NCBI GenBank assembly: GCA_965602805.1
Contig: CBFCZK010000001.1
Coordinates: 62,001 to 126,000, forward strand
Reading direction: 5' to 3'
DNA length: 64,000 nt
Origin: Thiomicrorhabdus sp965602805
Lineage (GTDB): Bacteria > Pseudomonadota > Gammaproteobacteria > Thiomicrospirales > Thiomicrospiraceae
Each line of letters begins with the position of its first letter. Within the stretch, counting starts at the first letter, position 1. The translations under genes and the position numbers were made by a program. Below the pieces are notes generated by a model that was not told the origin of the DNA, made no database searches, and saw only the letters and a list, made by a program, of their open reading frames with translations. Shown one piece after another: positions 17,782 to 27,044 of this stretch.

Positions 17782-18624
17782 ATGCATTTACAAACTTTCA
17801 AAACGCTGTGGGGCAATGCCCTAACGATTCATGAAGCTTGTCAGCAAGCACGCCTTGCTCACTTTGACGGTATTGAGGGGCAAGCTCCTTTAACGCAATA
17901 TGAACGTCTGTTATGGCAAGATGCTTTAGAGCAGAATAATTGTTCGTATATCGCAGAAATTGTCACGGGCGGGGATTATGTGCCTAACCGTCAATGGAGT
18001 CTGCAACAGCATTTAGATGACTTAGCACAACAGCTAGAAAACGCTTTGCCGTTGAAGCCTTTGTTTGCAACCGCAATTACGGGGTTGGATGCTTGGTCAG
18101 AAAGTCAATCGATTGAGTTCTTTAAACAAGCGATGAGACTGGCAGATGAAAGTGATACTGTGCTCAGTTTTGAAACACATCGCAGTCGTAGCCTCTTTAA
18201 CCCTTGGGTGACAAGGAGAGTGGTTGAGGCGATTCCTGATATAAAACTAACGGCGGATATTAGTCATTGGTGCGTGGTTTGCGAAAGGTTGATGGATTCG
18301 GAAATAGAGACGATGCAAGCCATCGCTGGCAATATTCATCATATCCATAGTCGGGTTGGCTATGACCAAGGCCCTCAAGTCCCACATCCCGCGGCACCTG
18401 AATTTGCTGAGGCTTTAAAGTCGCATCAAACTATCTGGGAGCTGTTCTGGCAAGCGCAAGCTAACAATCAGTATGAGTATACGACGATGACACCGGAGTT
18501 TGGCCCAGATGGTTATTGCCATCAACTACCTTTTACTCAAGCTCCGGTTGCGGATTTATGGCGTATTAATCAATGGATGAATCAAGTTGAAAAACAGCAT
18601 TTTGAGCAGGTTAAATTAACATGA
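17782..18624 (+). CDS. TIM-barrel protein of the sugar phosphate isomerase/epimerase type
   Basis: A 280-residue xylose-isomerase-like TIM barrel. Metal-ligand positions of the AP-endonuclease-2 superfamily can be seen: Glu in VLSFETHRSR, Asp/His in LTADISHWCVV, His in HIHSRVGYDQG and Glu in MTPEFGPDGY. These point to a divalent-metal isomerase, epimerase or lyase acting on a small polar compound. It begins five bases after the lactonase-like gene and overlaps the next start by four bases. No specific substrate can be assigned. Confidence 0.8.
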   Translation: MHLQTFKTLWGNALTIHEACQQARLAHFDGIEGQAPLTQYERLLWQDALEQNNCSYIAEIVTGGDYVPNRQWSLQQHLDDLAQQLENALPLKPLFATAITGLDAWSESQSIEFFKQAMRLADESDTVLSFETHRSRSLFNPWVTRRVVEAIPDIKLTADISHWCVVCERLMDSEIETMQAIAGNIHHIHSRVGYDQGPQVPHPAAPEFAEALKSHQTIWELFWQAQANNQYEYTTMTPEFGPDGYCHQLPFTQAPVADLWRINQWMNQVEKQHFEQVKLT

Positions 18625-19502
18625 AGTATTGGCTACACGAAGATCGACGCCCCGTTTTAATCCTTCTAGTCGCTTCTATTTTTTGGGGATTAAGCTGGTG
18701 GCCGTTAAAGTCGCTTAATCAAATGGGTTTTGATGGCCCATTCATTATTTTTGTGGCTTATGGTTTGTTGAGTTTGGCTTTTTTACCCATTCTAGTTCAC
18801 CTTAGATCGACCTTAAAGAATCATATCAAAGCTTGGTTACTCATACTTATACTCGGCGGCGGGGCGAATTTAGCCTTTAACTACGCATTGATTTACGGTG
18901 ATGTGATTCGGGTAATGGTGTTGTTTTATCTATTACCGCTTTGGGGCGTTTTGGGTGGTAAGTTTATCTTAAAAGAAAAAGTTCCATTGCTCGGTTGGTT
19001 AGCCGCTGGCTTGGCCATTTCAGGCGCTTTTCTGATTGTTGGTGGGGTTGAGGTGTTTGAATCCCCGCCGACTTGGATTGACTTTTTAGCGCTACTTTCA
19101 GGGTTTTTATTTGCCATGAACAACATCGCTTTCCGGGGCGTGCAAACGCTGCCTGTCACCGTCAAATTAAGTGCACTGTTTATCGGTACGATGTTGATGT
19201 CTGGTCTATTGGCTCTAAACCAAGACATTGTTGCTGTTCCTGTTGAGGTGACTGCAACAGGGTGGTGGTTGTTAATCCTATTTGGTCTAGGCTGGTTATT
19301 GGTTTCAAACTGGGGTTCACAGTGGGCTGTTACCCATATGCCAGCCAGTCAATCTTCCATTATTATGATTATGGAATTGGTTGCCGCGGTCATCTCTGCG
19401 ATGCTTCTGAATGGTGAAACAATGAATTTGATTGAAGCGTTTGGAGCTGCACTGATATTAAGTGCAGCTTGTATCGAGGCATTACGCCCACATTCAGGTT
19501 AG
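18621..19502 (+). CDS. EamA-family DMT transporter
   Basis: A ten-helix drug/metabolite transporter of 293 residues made of two EamA repeats. The first begins near ILLVASIFWGLSWWPLKSL, and the second starts around residue 150 (DFLALLSGFLFAMNNIAFRG). It probably moves a small metabolite across the inner membrane. It is the last gene of the four-gene operon and converges on the allophanate hydrolase gene. The substrate is unknown; DMT members occur in guanidine loci, but those are usually small SugE/Gdx proteins, not this type. Confidence 0.85.
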   Translation: MKYWLHEDRRPVLILLVASIFWGLSWWPLKSLNQMGFDGPFIIFVAYGLLSLAFLPILVHLRSTLKNHIKAWLLILILGGGANLAFNYALIYGDVIRVMVLFYLLPLWGVLGGKFILKEKVPLLGWLAAGLAISGAFLIVGGVEVFESPPTWIDFLALLSGFLFAMNNIAFRGVQTLPVTVKLSALFIGTMLMSGLLALNQDIVAVPVEVTATGWWLLILFGLGWLLVSNWGSQWAVTHMPASQSSIIMIMELVAAVISAMLLNGETMNLIEAFGAALILSAACIEALRPHSG

Positions 19503-19530
19503 CTTTTCTCTGTTATCCCTATTGACTAAC

Positions 19531-19598
19531 CTGTTCTGCGATCCTGATTAGCTATTCCGATTTTCCAGGCTGTTCTGTCATCCTGCTTAGCCATTCCG
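19531..19598. repeat. 39-bp tandem repeat in the convergent gap
   Basis: Two imperfect copies of a 29-base core (CTGTTCTG..ATCCTG.TTAGC.ATTCCG) start at 19531 and 19570, 39 bases apart. The second copy runs over the last codons and stop of allophanate hydrolase. A weaker third copy may precede them. No clear hairpin terminator is seen between the convergent genes. Confidence 0.75.
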
Positions 19599-21377
19599 TT
19601 CAGCCATCCAGTTTCGCCAACCACCCGTATGAGAAATATCTGTTGCACCCTTCAAACCGTAGGGTTCACAGATAAAGCCGACGACCTGTCTGCTATCTTT
19701 GAGTTCAACCTTGCCTAATCCTAAAGGAGAGGGGATAAGTGCCAAGAAAGAACCCAAGTGTTGTTTAGGCATCGCCCAAATTTCAATTTCAATGGATTGA
19801 CCACCTGCAGACTGTTTGACCAGGCCTGGTTTCAAGATGGGGCCACCCGCTAATTCAAAAAACTGATATTTAGGGGCGGTTTGCGTTGTTTCTAATAATT
19901 TTGCACCACGTTCAATCAATTGTTTGTTCAGTGGAAAGCCGACCAAATGCGCACCCACCACCGCTAAAGAAATCGAGTGATTATTTTCAAACAGGCTTGG
20001 TTGAGAAATTGGCACAGGTGTAGTTTTAGCGCCAGCATGGCTCATAAATTCGCCATGTAATTGGTCGGCAAGTTGTAACAGTTGACGGTCAGTGCCTGCG
20101 GGTGCAAACAGTGTTATACCCGTGGGTAAATTATCATTTCTAAAGCCGGTTGGCAGAGCGAGTGCGGCATAGTCTAAAAGGTTCATGAAATTGGTGTAGG
20201 TGCCTAAAATAGAATTAAATCCAATCGGATCTTGTTCAAGTTGGGCTTGGCTGAAAATACTCGGAGTGGTCGGTGTTATCATGCAATCGACGCTTTGCCA
20301 GAGGTCTTGGGTTTCACTTTGCGCCTTCTGTAAGGCGTATGAACCTTTATAAGCATCCGCGGCACTGAGTGTTCGCGCGCCAGCAATAATCGTGCGCACA
20401 GTGGCATCCATTTTATCTTCATGAGTCTTCATAAAGTCTTCAATCGCCACGTAACGTTCGGCAACCCAGGCGCCGCCATAAAGCAGTTTAGCGGTGTCTA
20501 ACCAAGGTTTAAAAGGAATCTCTTTGATTTCATAACCCATGTCTTTAAGTTGATGGATTGTGGCAAAAAAGTTTATTTCGGCATCTTTATCATCATTGAA
20601 AAAAAGACTGGCTTCATCAGGGATGCCTAAAATAGGTTTTGCACCCCAAGCGGGTGGCATTAAGGCATTTTCATCGCGACTGAATTCATCTTCCGCATCC
20701 GCTTGAGCGGCCACATCAAACACCTGGTAAGCATCCTGCGCATTAAGGGCGAAAATGCTGACGACGTCTTGAGAGCGCACCGCTGGTACGACACCTGAAG
20801 TGCTCAATAATCCTTTAGAAGGTTTAAGGCCAATTAAATTATTAAAGGCAGCCGGTACTCGTCCAGAACCTGCCGTATCGGTGCCTAGAGAGAAACTGCA
20901 TAGGTTGAGCGCTAAAGCCACTGCCGAACCTGAACTAGACCCCCCTGAAATCATGTCAAAATCGAATGCGTTATGACAAACGCCATGGGGAGAGCGTGTG
21001 CCTACCAGGCCTGTCGCAAACTGATCCATATTGGCTTTACCAATCGGAATCGCCCCAGCTTCAATCAGCAAACGAACCACTGTAGCCGACTTTTTTGGCA
21101 AATAGCTAAATTCTGGGCAAGCTGCGGTGGTTGGAATGTCGATTAGGTCAATATTATCTTTAATGACAAACGGAATACCCCATAGAGGTAAGCTATTGCG
21201 CTCAGTTTTCTCAAGTGCCGCCAAGTAAGGTTCTAATTCAGTCTCACTTAAAACATGAATGAAAATATTGTAATCATCATACGTTTCAGCGGTTTGCCTT
21301 ATTTGTGAAATGACTTTTCGAGGCGTCAATTCGCCCGAGACATAAGCCGCTTTAAGTTGTGGCAGTCGTAAGTCCAT
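19587..21377 (-). CDS. atzF: allophanate hydrolase
   Basis: Hydrolyses allophanate to two ammonia and two CO2, the last step of urea- or guanidine-carboxylation pathways. The amidase-signature triad is visible: Lys73 (VIKDNID), cis-Ser147 (GGSSSGS) and nucleophile Ser171 (DTAGSGR), with the right 24-residue spacing between the serines. A C-terminal domain from about residue 450 matches the family's second domain. The 596 residues are full length. The ATG overlaps the carboxylase stop by one base (TAATG), so translation is coupled. The 3' end runs into a tandem repeat. Confidence 0.95.
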   Translation of the reverse strand: MDLRLPQLKAAYVSGELTPRKVISQIRQTAETYDDYNIFIHVLSETELEPYLAALEKTERNSLPLWGIPFVIKDNIDLIDIPTTAACPEFSYLPKKSATVVRLLIEAGAIPIGKANMDQFATGLVGTRSPHGVCHNAFDFDMISGGSSSGSAVALALNLCSFSLGTDTAGSGRVPAAFNNLIGLKPSKGLLSTSGVVPAVRSQDVVSIFALNAQDAYQVFDVAAQADAEDEFSRDENALMPPAWGAKPILGIPDEASLFFNDDKDAEINFFATIHQLKDMGYEIKEIPFKPWLDTAKLLYGGAWVAERYVAIEDFMKTHEDKMDATVRTIIAGARTLSAADAYKGSYALQKAQSETQDLWQSVDCMITPTTPSIFSQAQLEQDPIGFNSILGTYTNFMNLLDYAALALPTGFRNDNLPTGITLFAPAGTDRQLLQLADQLHGEFMSHAGAKTTPVPISQPSLFENNHSISLAVVGAHLVGFPLNKQLIERGAKLLETTQTAPKYQFFELAGGPILKPGLVKQSAGGQSIEIEIWAMPKQHLGSFLALIPSPLGLGKVELKDSRQVVGFICEPYGLKGATDISHTGGWRNWMAERNG

Positions 21378-24300
21378 TATGCACTAACCTCCATCACCAG
21401 TAGGGCTTGACCATTTTGAATGAGGTCTTTTTCATTCACCAAAATTTCAGTAATCGTGCCGTCAAATTCGGCCTCAACGGGAATCTCAATTTTCATGGTT
21501 TCCAAAATGGCAATGATGTCACCTTCTTTGACGAACTCACCTGGTTTGACGGTGATTTTCCAAACACTGCCGGTAATCGGAGAAAGGGCGGCTGCAAATC
21601 CTTCTGGAATGTCGGCCATTGGCTCATTTTGTACTTCATCTTGCGCAGAAGTGGTTTCAAAATTAGCTTGTCCAGTGGCTTCCCAATCCAAACGTTCGGC
21701 TTCAAATGCCGTTTGTTGTGTGTTTTGGAAAGTTTTAATGCTCTCAGATTCTTCAGCTAAGAACGCCTGGTACTTGCTCAAAGACAAAGTGGTCTCTTCA
21801 ATAGAAATATCGTAACGTCCCAGCGGGAAATCGAGTCTGGCTTGCGCGAGCTCAGCTTCACTGACAGGGTAATATTGTATTTGGTCAAAGAAATCCAGTA
21901 ACCAAGGTTTACCTTCAGGGAAGAATGGGGTGGTGTGATAAGGGTTCCACATTTGAATGGTTCGCCCTACAAATTGATAACCACCTGGGCCTTCCATGCC
22001 GTAAACACACATATATGCACCGCCAATACCCACGGCATTTTCAGGCGTCCAAGTACGGGCAGGATTGTATTTTGTGGTGACTAAACGGTGACGAGGGTCA
22101 AGCGGTGTGGCCACTGGTGCCCCCAGATAAACATCGCCCAAACCCATGACCAAATACTTGGCATCGAAGACGATTTTCTTTACATCTTCGATCGAGTCCA
22201 AACCGTTAATACGGCGGATAAAGTCAATATTACTTGGGCACCAAGGCGCATCAGGACGTACCGATTGCATGTATTTTTCAATCGCCAATTTGGTGCTTGA
22301 ATCATCCCAAGACAAAGGCAAACGTACAATGCGGCTCTTAACCGTTAAATCTTTGGCAGAAGAGAGTTCTGTTTCTAAAGCAATCAACTTTTCAATGACT
22401 TCAGCTTGTGAAATCTGTCGAGGATTGTAGTGTACTTGTAGAGAGCGAATTCCAGGCGTTAAGTCTCTGAGGAATGACCAGGCCTGGTCATTATCACTTT
22501 TAAGGGATTTCAAACGTTCAACCAAGACTTGAATACGGAAGCGTAGTGCTAAATCGAGTTCCATCGCGCCATATTCAATGAGGACGTGACTGTCACCTGA
22601 ACGACGATACTTCACCCCAAACTCGTGGTCTGCAGATGATATTTCATGGGCTAAACAAGATTGTTCGGTCGGTGAATCTAAAAACACTAAGGGTTTTAAA
22701 AGGCTGGCATCTAATGTTTCAAGGGATGTTTCATAAGCCTTCAAAGCCGCTTCAGCGGTTTCGATTGAGACGGCTTTAAAGCGAATTTTATCGCCAGGGC
22801 GCAATTGCCCCATCTTCCATTGTTCGGCTTCAATGATGGTCGCAGGGCAGACGAACCCCCCTAAACTAGGGCCATCTTGCGCTAAGATTACCGGCATATC
22901 GCCCGTGAAATCGATGGCACCAATCGCATAGGGATTGTCATGAATATTAGATGGATGTAAGCCCGCTTCACCACCCGAATCTCTTGCCCATAAAGGTTTT
23001 GGACCAATTAAACGAATACCGGTACGGCTTGAGTTGTAGTGCACTTCCCACTCTGCTGAGAAGAAACTTTCAATGCCTTCATCGGTGAAAAAGTCAGGTG
23101 CACCTTGTGGGCCATAGATGACGGCTATTTCAACTTGATTGGTGATTTTTGGTAGCAAGTTCTCAGGTAAAGTCTGAGTTAAAGTGGCTTCTGCTGAGTT
23201 ATTGTCTATGTTTTTATCAAGATGCAAAACATCACCAGCACGTAATAAACGACCGCCGTGCCCACCAAACTTACCCAATGAAAAGGTGGTTTTACTGCCC
23301 ATATAATCCGGTACATCAAAACCGCCTAACACCGCTAAATAAGCGCGTTGTCCAAGGTCTTTAATAACTTTGGATTTGAGTTGTTGGCCGGCTTTAACAT
23401 GGACCGCCTGATTTAAAGGAATGGGCTGCTTATCCAATGTCGGTTGAATATCCGCACCTGTGATACAAATGACCGTATCACGGTCAAAGTTCAGGCTGAC
23501 CCCAGAAACGGTCATTTCAATGGTTGCGGCTTCTAAATCATTGTTTAAGCAACGGTTGGCTAAACGGTGCGAAAGCGCATCCATTGGCCCGGAAGGCGGT
23601 ACACCAATATCCCAAAAACCGACACGACCAGGATAACTGACGAGCATGGAGTGGGTTCCGGCATTGCTGACTTCGACTGAAAAAGGGGCATGTTTAAAGC
23701 TGTTTAGAAATTGGGTGTAAAGATTGTTGCCGTCAATAAACTCAGCCGATTCACTGAGCGCACCTAAATAAGAGATATTGGTTTCAAAACCATCAATGCG
23801 TGTTTCATGCATAGCTTGTTGCAGGTTATTCACCGCTTCAGTTCGATCTTTACCCGTGACAATGATTTTCGCCAACATAGGATCATAAAAAGAGCTGACT
23901 TCTTGGCCACGAGAGCACCAGGTATCGACACGACAGTTCTTTGGCATCTGCCAACCGGTTAATTTACCAGAACTCGGTAGGAAGTTTTTAAACGGGTCTT
24001 CAGCATAGACACGGACTTCAATCGCATGACCTTTTGCGGGTTTGACCAGGCCTGGTAGCTTTGCTTCATAAGCCACTTTCACCATCCACTCGACCAGATC
24101 TACACCGCGTACCGCTTCGGTAATGCCGTGTTCAACTTGTAGGCGAGTATTCACCTCTAAAAAGTAATATTGATTTACATCGGTGTCATAAACATACTCT
24201 ACGGTACCGGCTGATCGGTATTTGACCAGTTTACCTAAGCGTACTGCATGCGCTTCCATCTCAACTACTTGTTGGCGGTCGATGCCGATGGCTGGCGTTT

Positions 24301-25018
24301 CTTCCACTACTTTTTGGTTACGACGCTGTAAAGAACAATCACGTTCACCAAAAGAGACCACGTCGCCCAAACCATCACCGAAAATCTGAATTTCGATATG
24401 ACGCGCTTTGACGACAAATTTTTCTACAAAAATACCCGCTTGACCAAATGAGTTTTGGCTCAGGCGTTTGACTTGCTCAAAGGCATCTTCTAAATCTTGA
24501 GCGGTATCACATTTTTGCATGCCAATACCACCGCCGCCAGCGGTACTTTTGAGCATCACCGGATAACCGATACGTAGGGATTCAGATAGGGCGTGCTCTA
24601 AGGAATCTAGCAGACCAGAACCAGGAAGTAGAGGTACTTTGGCTTCAATGGCTAAATCTCGGGCGGTGTGTTTTAAACCGAAATCACGAATGTGCTGTGG
24701 CGCAGGGCCTATAAAACGAATCCCGAGCGCTTCACAGCTTTCTGCAAAACTGTCATTCTCACTGAGGAAACCATAGCCTGGATGAATCGCTTCAACCCCT
24801 AATTCGCTCGCTTTTTCGAGAATAAGTGGCACATTTAAATACGTTTCAGTCGCGGCGTTTCCAGGTAAGAAAATGACTTCATCGGCTTGTTGAACATGCA
24901 ACGAGGCAAGATCCGCATCAGAAGCGAGCACCACTGATTTGATGTTCATCTCTTTAAGCGTGCGGATAATACGGGTTGCAATGGCACCACGGTTAGCGAT
25001 AAGTACTTTATTAAACAT
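21377..25018 (-). CDS. uca: biotin-dependent urea/guanidine carboxylase
   Basis: ATP-dependent carboxylase of 1213 residues. Its domains in order are: biotin carboxylase (1 to about 450; ANRGAIATRIIRT, ATP-grasp with STAGGGGIGMQ, and EVNTRLQVEHGITE), the carboxyltransferase halves related to KipA/KipI (about 470-1040), and a biotinyl domain with the biotin lysine at 1176 (ILETMKIE). Many annotated urea carboxylases that lie next to paired DUF1989 genes are now known to act on guanidine. That arrangement is present here, so guanidine is the better guess. The leader carries two ACGR-loop hairpins, and AAGGAAAC precedes the ATG. A nearby birA gene could biotinylate it. Confidence 0.93.
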   Translation of the reverse strand: MFNKVLIANRGAIATRIIRTLKEMNIKSVVLASDADLASLHVQQADEVIFLPGNAATETYLNVPLILEKASELGVEAIHPGYGFLSENDSFAESCEALGIRFIGPAPQHIRDFGLKHTARDLAIEAKVPLLPGSGLLDSLEHALSESLRIGYPVMLKSTAGGGGIGMQKCDTAQDLEDAFEQVKRLSQNSFGQAGIFVEKFVVKARHIEIQIFGDGLGDVVSFGERDCSLQRRNQKVVEETPAIGIDRQQVVEMEAHAVRLGKLVKYRSAGTVEYVYDTDVNQYYFLEVNTRLQVEHGITEAVRGVDLVEWMVKVAYEAKLPGLVKPAKGHAIEVRVYAEDPFKNFLPSSGKLTGWQMPKNCRVDTWCSRGQEVSSFYDPMLAKIIVTGKDRTEAVNNLQQAMHETRIDGFETNISYLGALSESAEFIDGNNLYTQFLNSFKHAPFSVEVSNAGTHSMLVSYPGRVGFWDIGVPPSGPMDALSHRLANRCLNNDLEAATIEMTVSGVSLNFDRDTVICITGADIQPTLDKQPIPLNQAVHVKAGQQLKSKVIKDLGQRAYLAVLGGFDVPDYMGSKTTFSLGKFGGHGGRLLRAGDVLHLDKNIDNNSAEATLTQTLPENLLPKITNQVEIAVIYGPQGAPDFFTDEGIESFFSAEWEVHYNSSRTGIRLIGPKPLWARDSGGEAGLHPSNIHDNPYAIGAIDFTGDMPVILAQDGPSLGGFVCPATIIEAEQWKMGQLRPGDKIRFKAVSIETAEAALKAYETSLETLDASLLKPLVFLDSPTEQSCLAHEISSADHEFGVKYRRSGDSHVLIEYGAMELDLALRFRIQVLVERLKSLKSDNDQAWSFLRDLTPGIRSLQVHYNPRQISQAEVIEKLIALETELSSAKDLTVKSRIVRLPLSWDDSSTKLAIEKYMQSVRPDAPWCPSNIDFIRRINGLDSIEDVKKIVFDAKYLVMGLGDVYLGAPVATPLDPRHRLVTTKYNPARTWTPENAVGIGGAYMCVYGMEGPGGYQFVGRTIQMWNPYHTTPFFPEGKPWLLDFFDQIQYYPVSEAELAQARLDFPLGRYDISIEETTLSLSKYQAFLAEESESIKTFQNTQQTAFEAERLDWEATGQANFETTSAQDEVQNEPMADIPEGFAAALSPITGSVWKITVKPGEFVKEGDIIAILETMKIEIPVEAEFDGTITEILVNEKDLIQNGQALLVMEVSA

Positions 25019-25030
25019 TTTAGTTTCCTT

Positions 25031-25104
25031 TTCAGACCGTTCTGAATCGTTTTATTAGCCAAATTTGAGATTAACTTTTGGCTTCACCAAATAGGTCGTC
25101 CTAT
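25031..25104 (-). promoter_or_regulatory. candidate guanidine-II-like riboswitch in the carboxylase leader
   Basis: Read on the minus strand, two hairpins have ACGR tetraloops. The first is ATAGG-ACGA-CCTAT (25104 to 25091), extendable by CACC/GGTG. The second is TTCAGA-ACGG-TCTGAA (25046 to 25031). Both stems are perfect. The second hairpin abuts the Shine-Dalgarno AAGGAAAC of the carboxylase gene. Paired ACGR-loop hairpins just before a ribosome site are the hallmark of guanidine-II (mini-ykkC) riboswitches. Reservations: the linker is 44 bases, and the second loop closes with A-U instead of G-C. Confidence 0.5.
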
Positions 25105-25110
25105 CGGGTG

Positions 25111-25133
25111 CCTAGTGACTATTTGTGACTAGG
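25111..25133. repeat. hairpin in the carboxylase leader
   Basis: A CCTAGT/ACTAGG inverted repeat with an 11-base loop and no T run. It sits just upstream (on the minus strand) of the first ACGA-loop hairpin. It could be an RNA stem or an operator. Confidence 0.4.
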
Positions 25134-25164
25134 CGGTCGTCTTGTTATCAAAGGTTGTTGGGGA

Positions 25165-25836
25165 TTACTCCCAAATAACCATTTCTACAGGTGTTGGGTT
25201 GTAACCATTACACGGGTTGTTGAGCTGAGGGCAGTTAGAGACCAGGACTAAGGTATCCATGTGCGCTAACATCTCAACATAACGTCCTGGTGCAGAAATT
25301 CCATCATCAAAATCTAAATGGCCTTCTGGCGAAACCGGTACATTCATAAAGAAGTTGATATTACTCGACAGGTCATCCTTAGTCATTGGCTTATCTGTAT
25401 TACAGCCACAGCTGCCCGGTTTTAATGAACTCTTTAATGAACCCAAGGCCATTAAAAATGAATCACGACAAGAGTGCATATGACGTTTTTCAATCGCATA
25501 ACGAACCGTGTTACTTTCGGCGGAACAAGCACCCCCTATGGTGTCATGGCGTCCACAAGTATCATCGACAATGGTCAACATAGGATTGCAAAGGTTGGAC
25601 TGCAATACACTATCCGTTGTTAAATAAAGTTTACCTTGCTCACGAATGGTATCCGTCGCCGAATATCGCTCAGAGTGATCTTTTGCATTGTAGAAAAGGG
25701 TATCAACCGCTTGATTGCCTTCTAAATCAACAATACGGAATTTTTGGCCGGCTTTTACTTCATGCATCCATGGATCACCGGCTTTTACGACTTCACGGTA
25801 GACAATACGGCTTTCATTAAATTGGTTATTAGGCAT
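25165..25836 (-). CDS. DUF1989 protein, urea-amidolyase-associated protein 1 type
   Basis: One of two DUF1989 proteins expected to form carboxyguanidine deiminase (CgdA/CgdB in recent literature), which turns carboxyguanidine into allophanate plus ammonia. The 223 residues contain DLEGNQAVDTLFYNA, the VDDTCGRHDTIGGACS segment with Cys and His, and NINFFMNVPV. The number 1 assignment rests on its shorter length and its place next to the carboxylase and could be reversed. It starts inside the end of the other DUF1989 gene (8-base overlap), so the subunits are probably made in equal amounts. Confidence 0.85.
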   Translation of the reverse strand: MPNNQFNESRIVYREVVKAGDPWMHEVKAGQKFRIVDLEGNQAVDTLFYNAKDHSERYSATDTIREQGKLYLTTDSVLQSNLCNPMLTIVDDTCGRHDTIGGACSAESNTVRYAIEKRHMHSCRDSFLMALGSLKSSLKPGSCGCNTDKPMTKDDLSSNINFFMNVPVSPEGHLDFDDGISAPGRYVEMLAHMDTLVLVSNCPQLNNPCNGYNPTPVEMVIWE

Positions 25837-26581
25837 CTGGATTCTCTCCGTAAAATACTTTGGTATTGTAATAAGCGCGTTGGTTTTCAGCTCTGTGTAA
25901 ACGACAAGCGTCGTCCGCTTTAACAGCGAGGGCTTTAAAGCAGCTTAGTTCAATGGGTTGTGGGGCATATTCAGGATTGGAATCCATTGGATGCTGTGCG
26001 GTAGAAAGGCTAACGATACAGTCCATCTCAAAACGTAAATCTATATAGTTACCTGCTTTTGAGTGGTTCTCAATAAACGTCATAGAGCCATCTTCTTCAA
26101 CCCGAATCTTACTGAAAAAGTTAATGTTCGGCATGACATCACTGGCGTTTAGCCCCCATTTACCGAGTTCATTTATTAAGCTGTCATAGCCGTTTTTGAA
26201 ATAGTCGTTATGCGCACTTTGATAATCTCTTTCGCCATACTTTGTTTGTAACATCTTCGCGTTAGAAAGGCCGCCAAGGGTGTCGTGCCAACCGCAAGTG
26301 TCGGCGATGATTGAACACATCACACGACCCATATCACTGAAACACATATTTGGCGCTGTTAAAAATGCCGTCTTTTGCGCCTTAAGCGTATCTGGCATGT
26401 TGTAACGTTCATTTTTAACCTCAAGGTTATTCAGCAACATCGCCACATTGGCGTTACCTAACAGGTCGGTGATTCTTAACACGGTGCCACGGCGAATAAC
26501 ACCAGACCAGTGAGCGCCAGCGGGTACCGTTTCTGTCCAGAGTGAACCGTTATAGGGGGTAGGTTGTGTGGCATCAGTCAT
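25829..26581 (-). CDS. DUF1989 protein, urea-amidolyase-associated protein 2 type
   Basis: The second DUF1989 subunit, 250 residues. It shows the same layout as its partner: ITDLLGNANVAMLLNN, IADTCGWHDTLGGLSN and MPNINFFSKIRV. In guanidine-degrading bacteria such pairs form the carboxyguanidine deiminase that acts between the carboxylase and allophanate hydrolase. It overlaps the regulator gene upstream and the other subunit gene downstream by eight bases each, showing tight translational coupling. Confidence 0.85.
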   Translation of the reverse strand: MTDATQPTPYNGSLWTETVPAGAHWSGVIRRGTVLRITDLLGNANVAMLLNNLEVKNERYNMPDTLKAQKTAFLTAPNMCFSDMGRVMCSIIADTCGWHDTLGGLSNAKMLQTKYGERDYQSAHNDYFKNGYDSLINELGKWGLNASDVMPNINFFSKIRVEEDGSMTFIENHSKAGNYIDLRFEMDCIVSLSTAQHPMDSNPEYAPQPIELSCFKALAVKADDACRLHRAENQRAYYNTKVFYGENPDA

Positions 26582-27044
26582 TTGACGTCTCCTGTGCTAA
26601 GTCACTGGTTGGGGTATAAATAGGCGGTAAGGCCGATTGTGTTAAATATAAATTGCCATTTTTAACGCCACGATTGCTCTGCATATCATCGCTAATACGT
26701 TTTAACTCCTGAGCGGGGCCCTGCATCAGGTTCACTTCTAAGGTATGGTGATTCATTAGTTGAATCTGCGTACTGGAGATAATTTCAGCCACATGTGAGT
26801 GCTTTAATTGGTTTAACTTCTGCTGTAAACCTGGAACAGAATGGTCATAAACCATGGTAAAAGTGCCCGCCATAATTTCATTGGTATGGTTTTGGCTAAA
26901 GGCCGCCGATTCTTTACGGATTATTTCCGCCAATAAAGCGGAACGATTATTAAATCCACGTGCCTGCATAAGATGATCTAAGTCTTCTAATACATTCGCG
27001 GGTAAAGAGGCGCTGGTTCTAATGAGTTTATTATTTTGTGTCAT
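26574..27044 (-). CDS. NikR-fold ribbon-helix-helix regulator lacking the nickel site
   Basis: A 156-residue protein with an N-terminal RHH DNA-binding domain (about residues 6-45, TSASLPANVLEDLDHLM) and a C-terminal ACT-like domain that follows NikR (HVAEIISSTQ, LEVNLMQGP, RGVKNGNLYLT). By eye alignment to E. coli NikR, the ligands His87, His89 and Cys95 become non-ligand residues, so it should not sense nickel. Its place inside the operon, with the stop of the ATPase gene touching its ATG, suggests it controls this cluster, perhaps in response to a pathway compound or another metal. That function is inference. Confidence 0.8.
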   Translation of the reverse strand: MTQNNKLIRTSASLPANVLEDLDHLMQARGFNNRSALLAEIIRKESAAFSQNHTNEIMAGTFTMVYDHSVPGLQQKLNQLKHSHVAEIISSTQIQLMNHHTLEVNLMQGPAQELKRISDDMQSNRGVKNGNLYLTQSALPPIYTPTSDLAQETSND

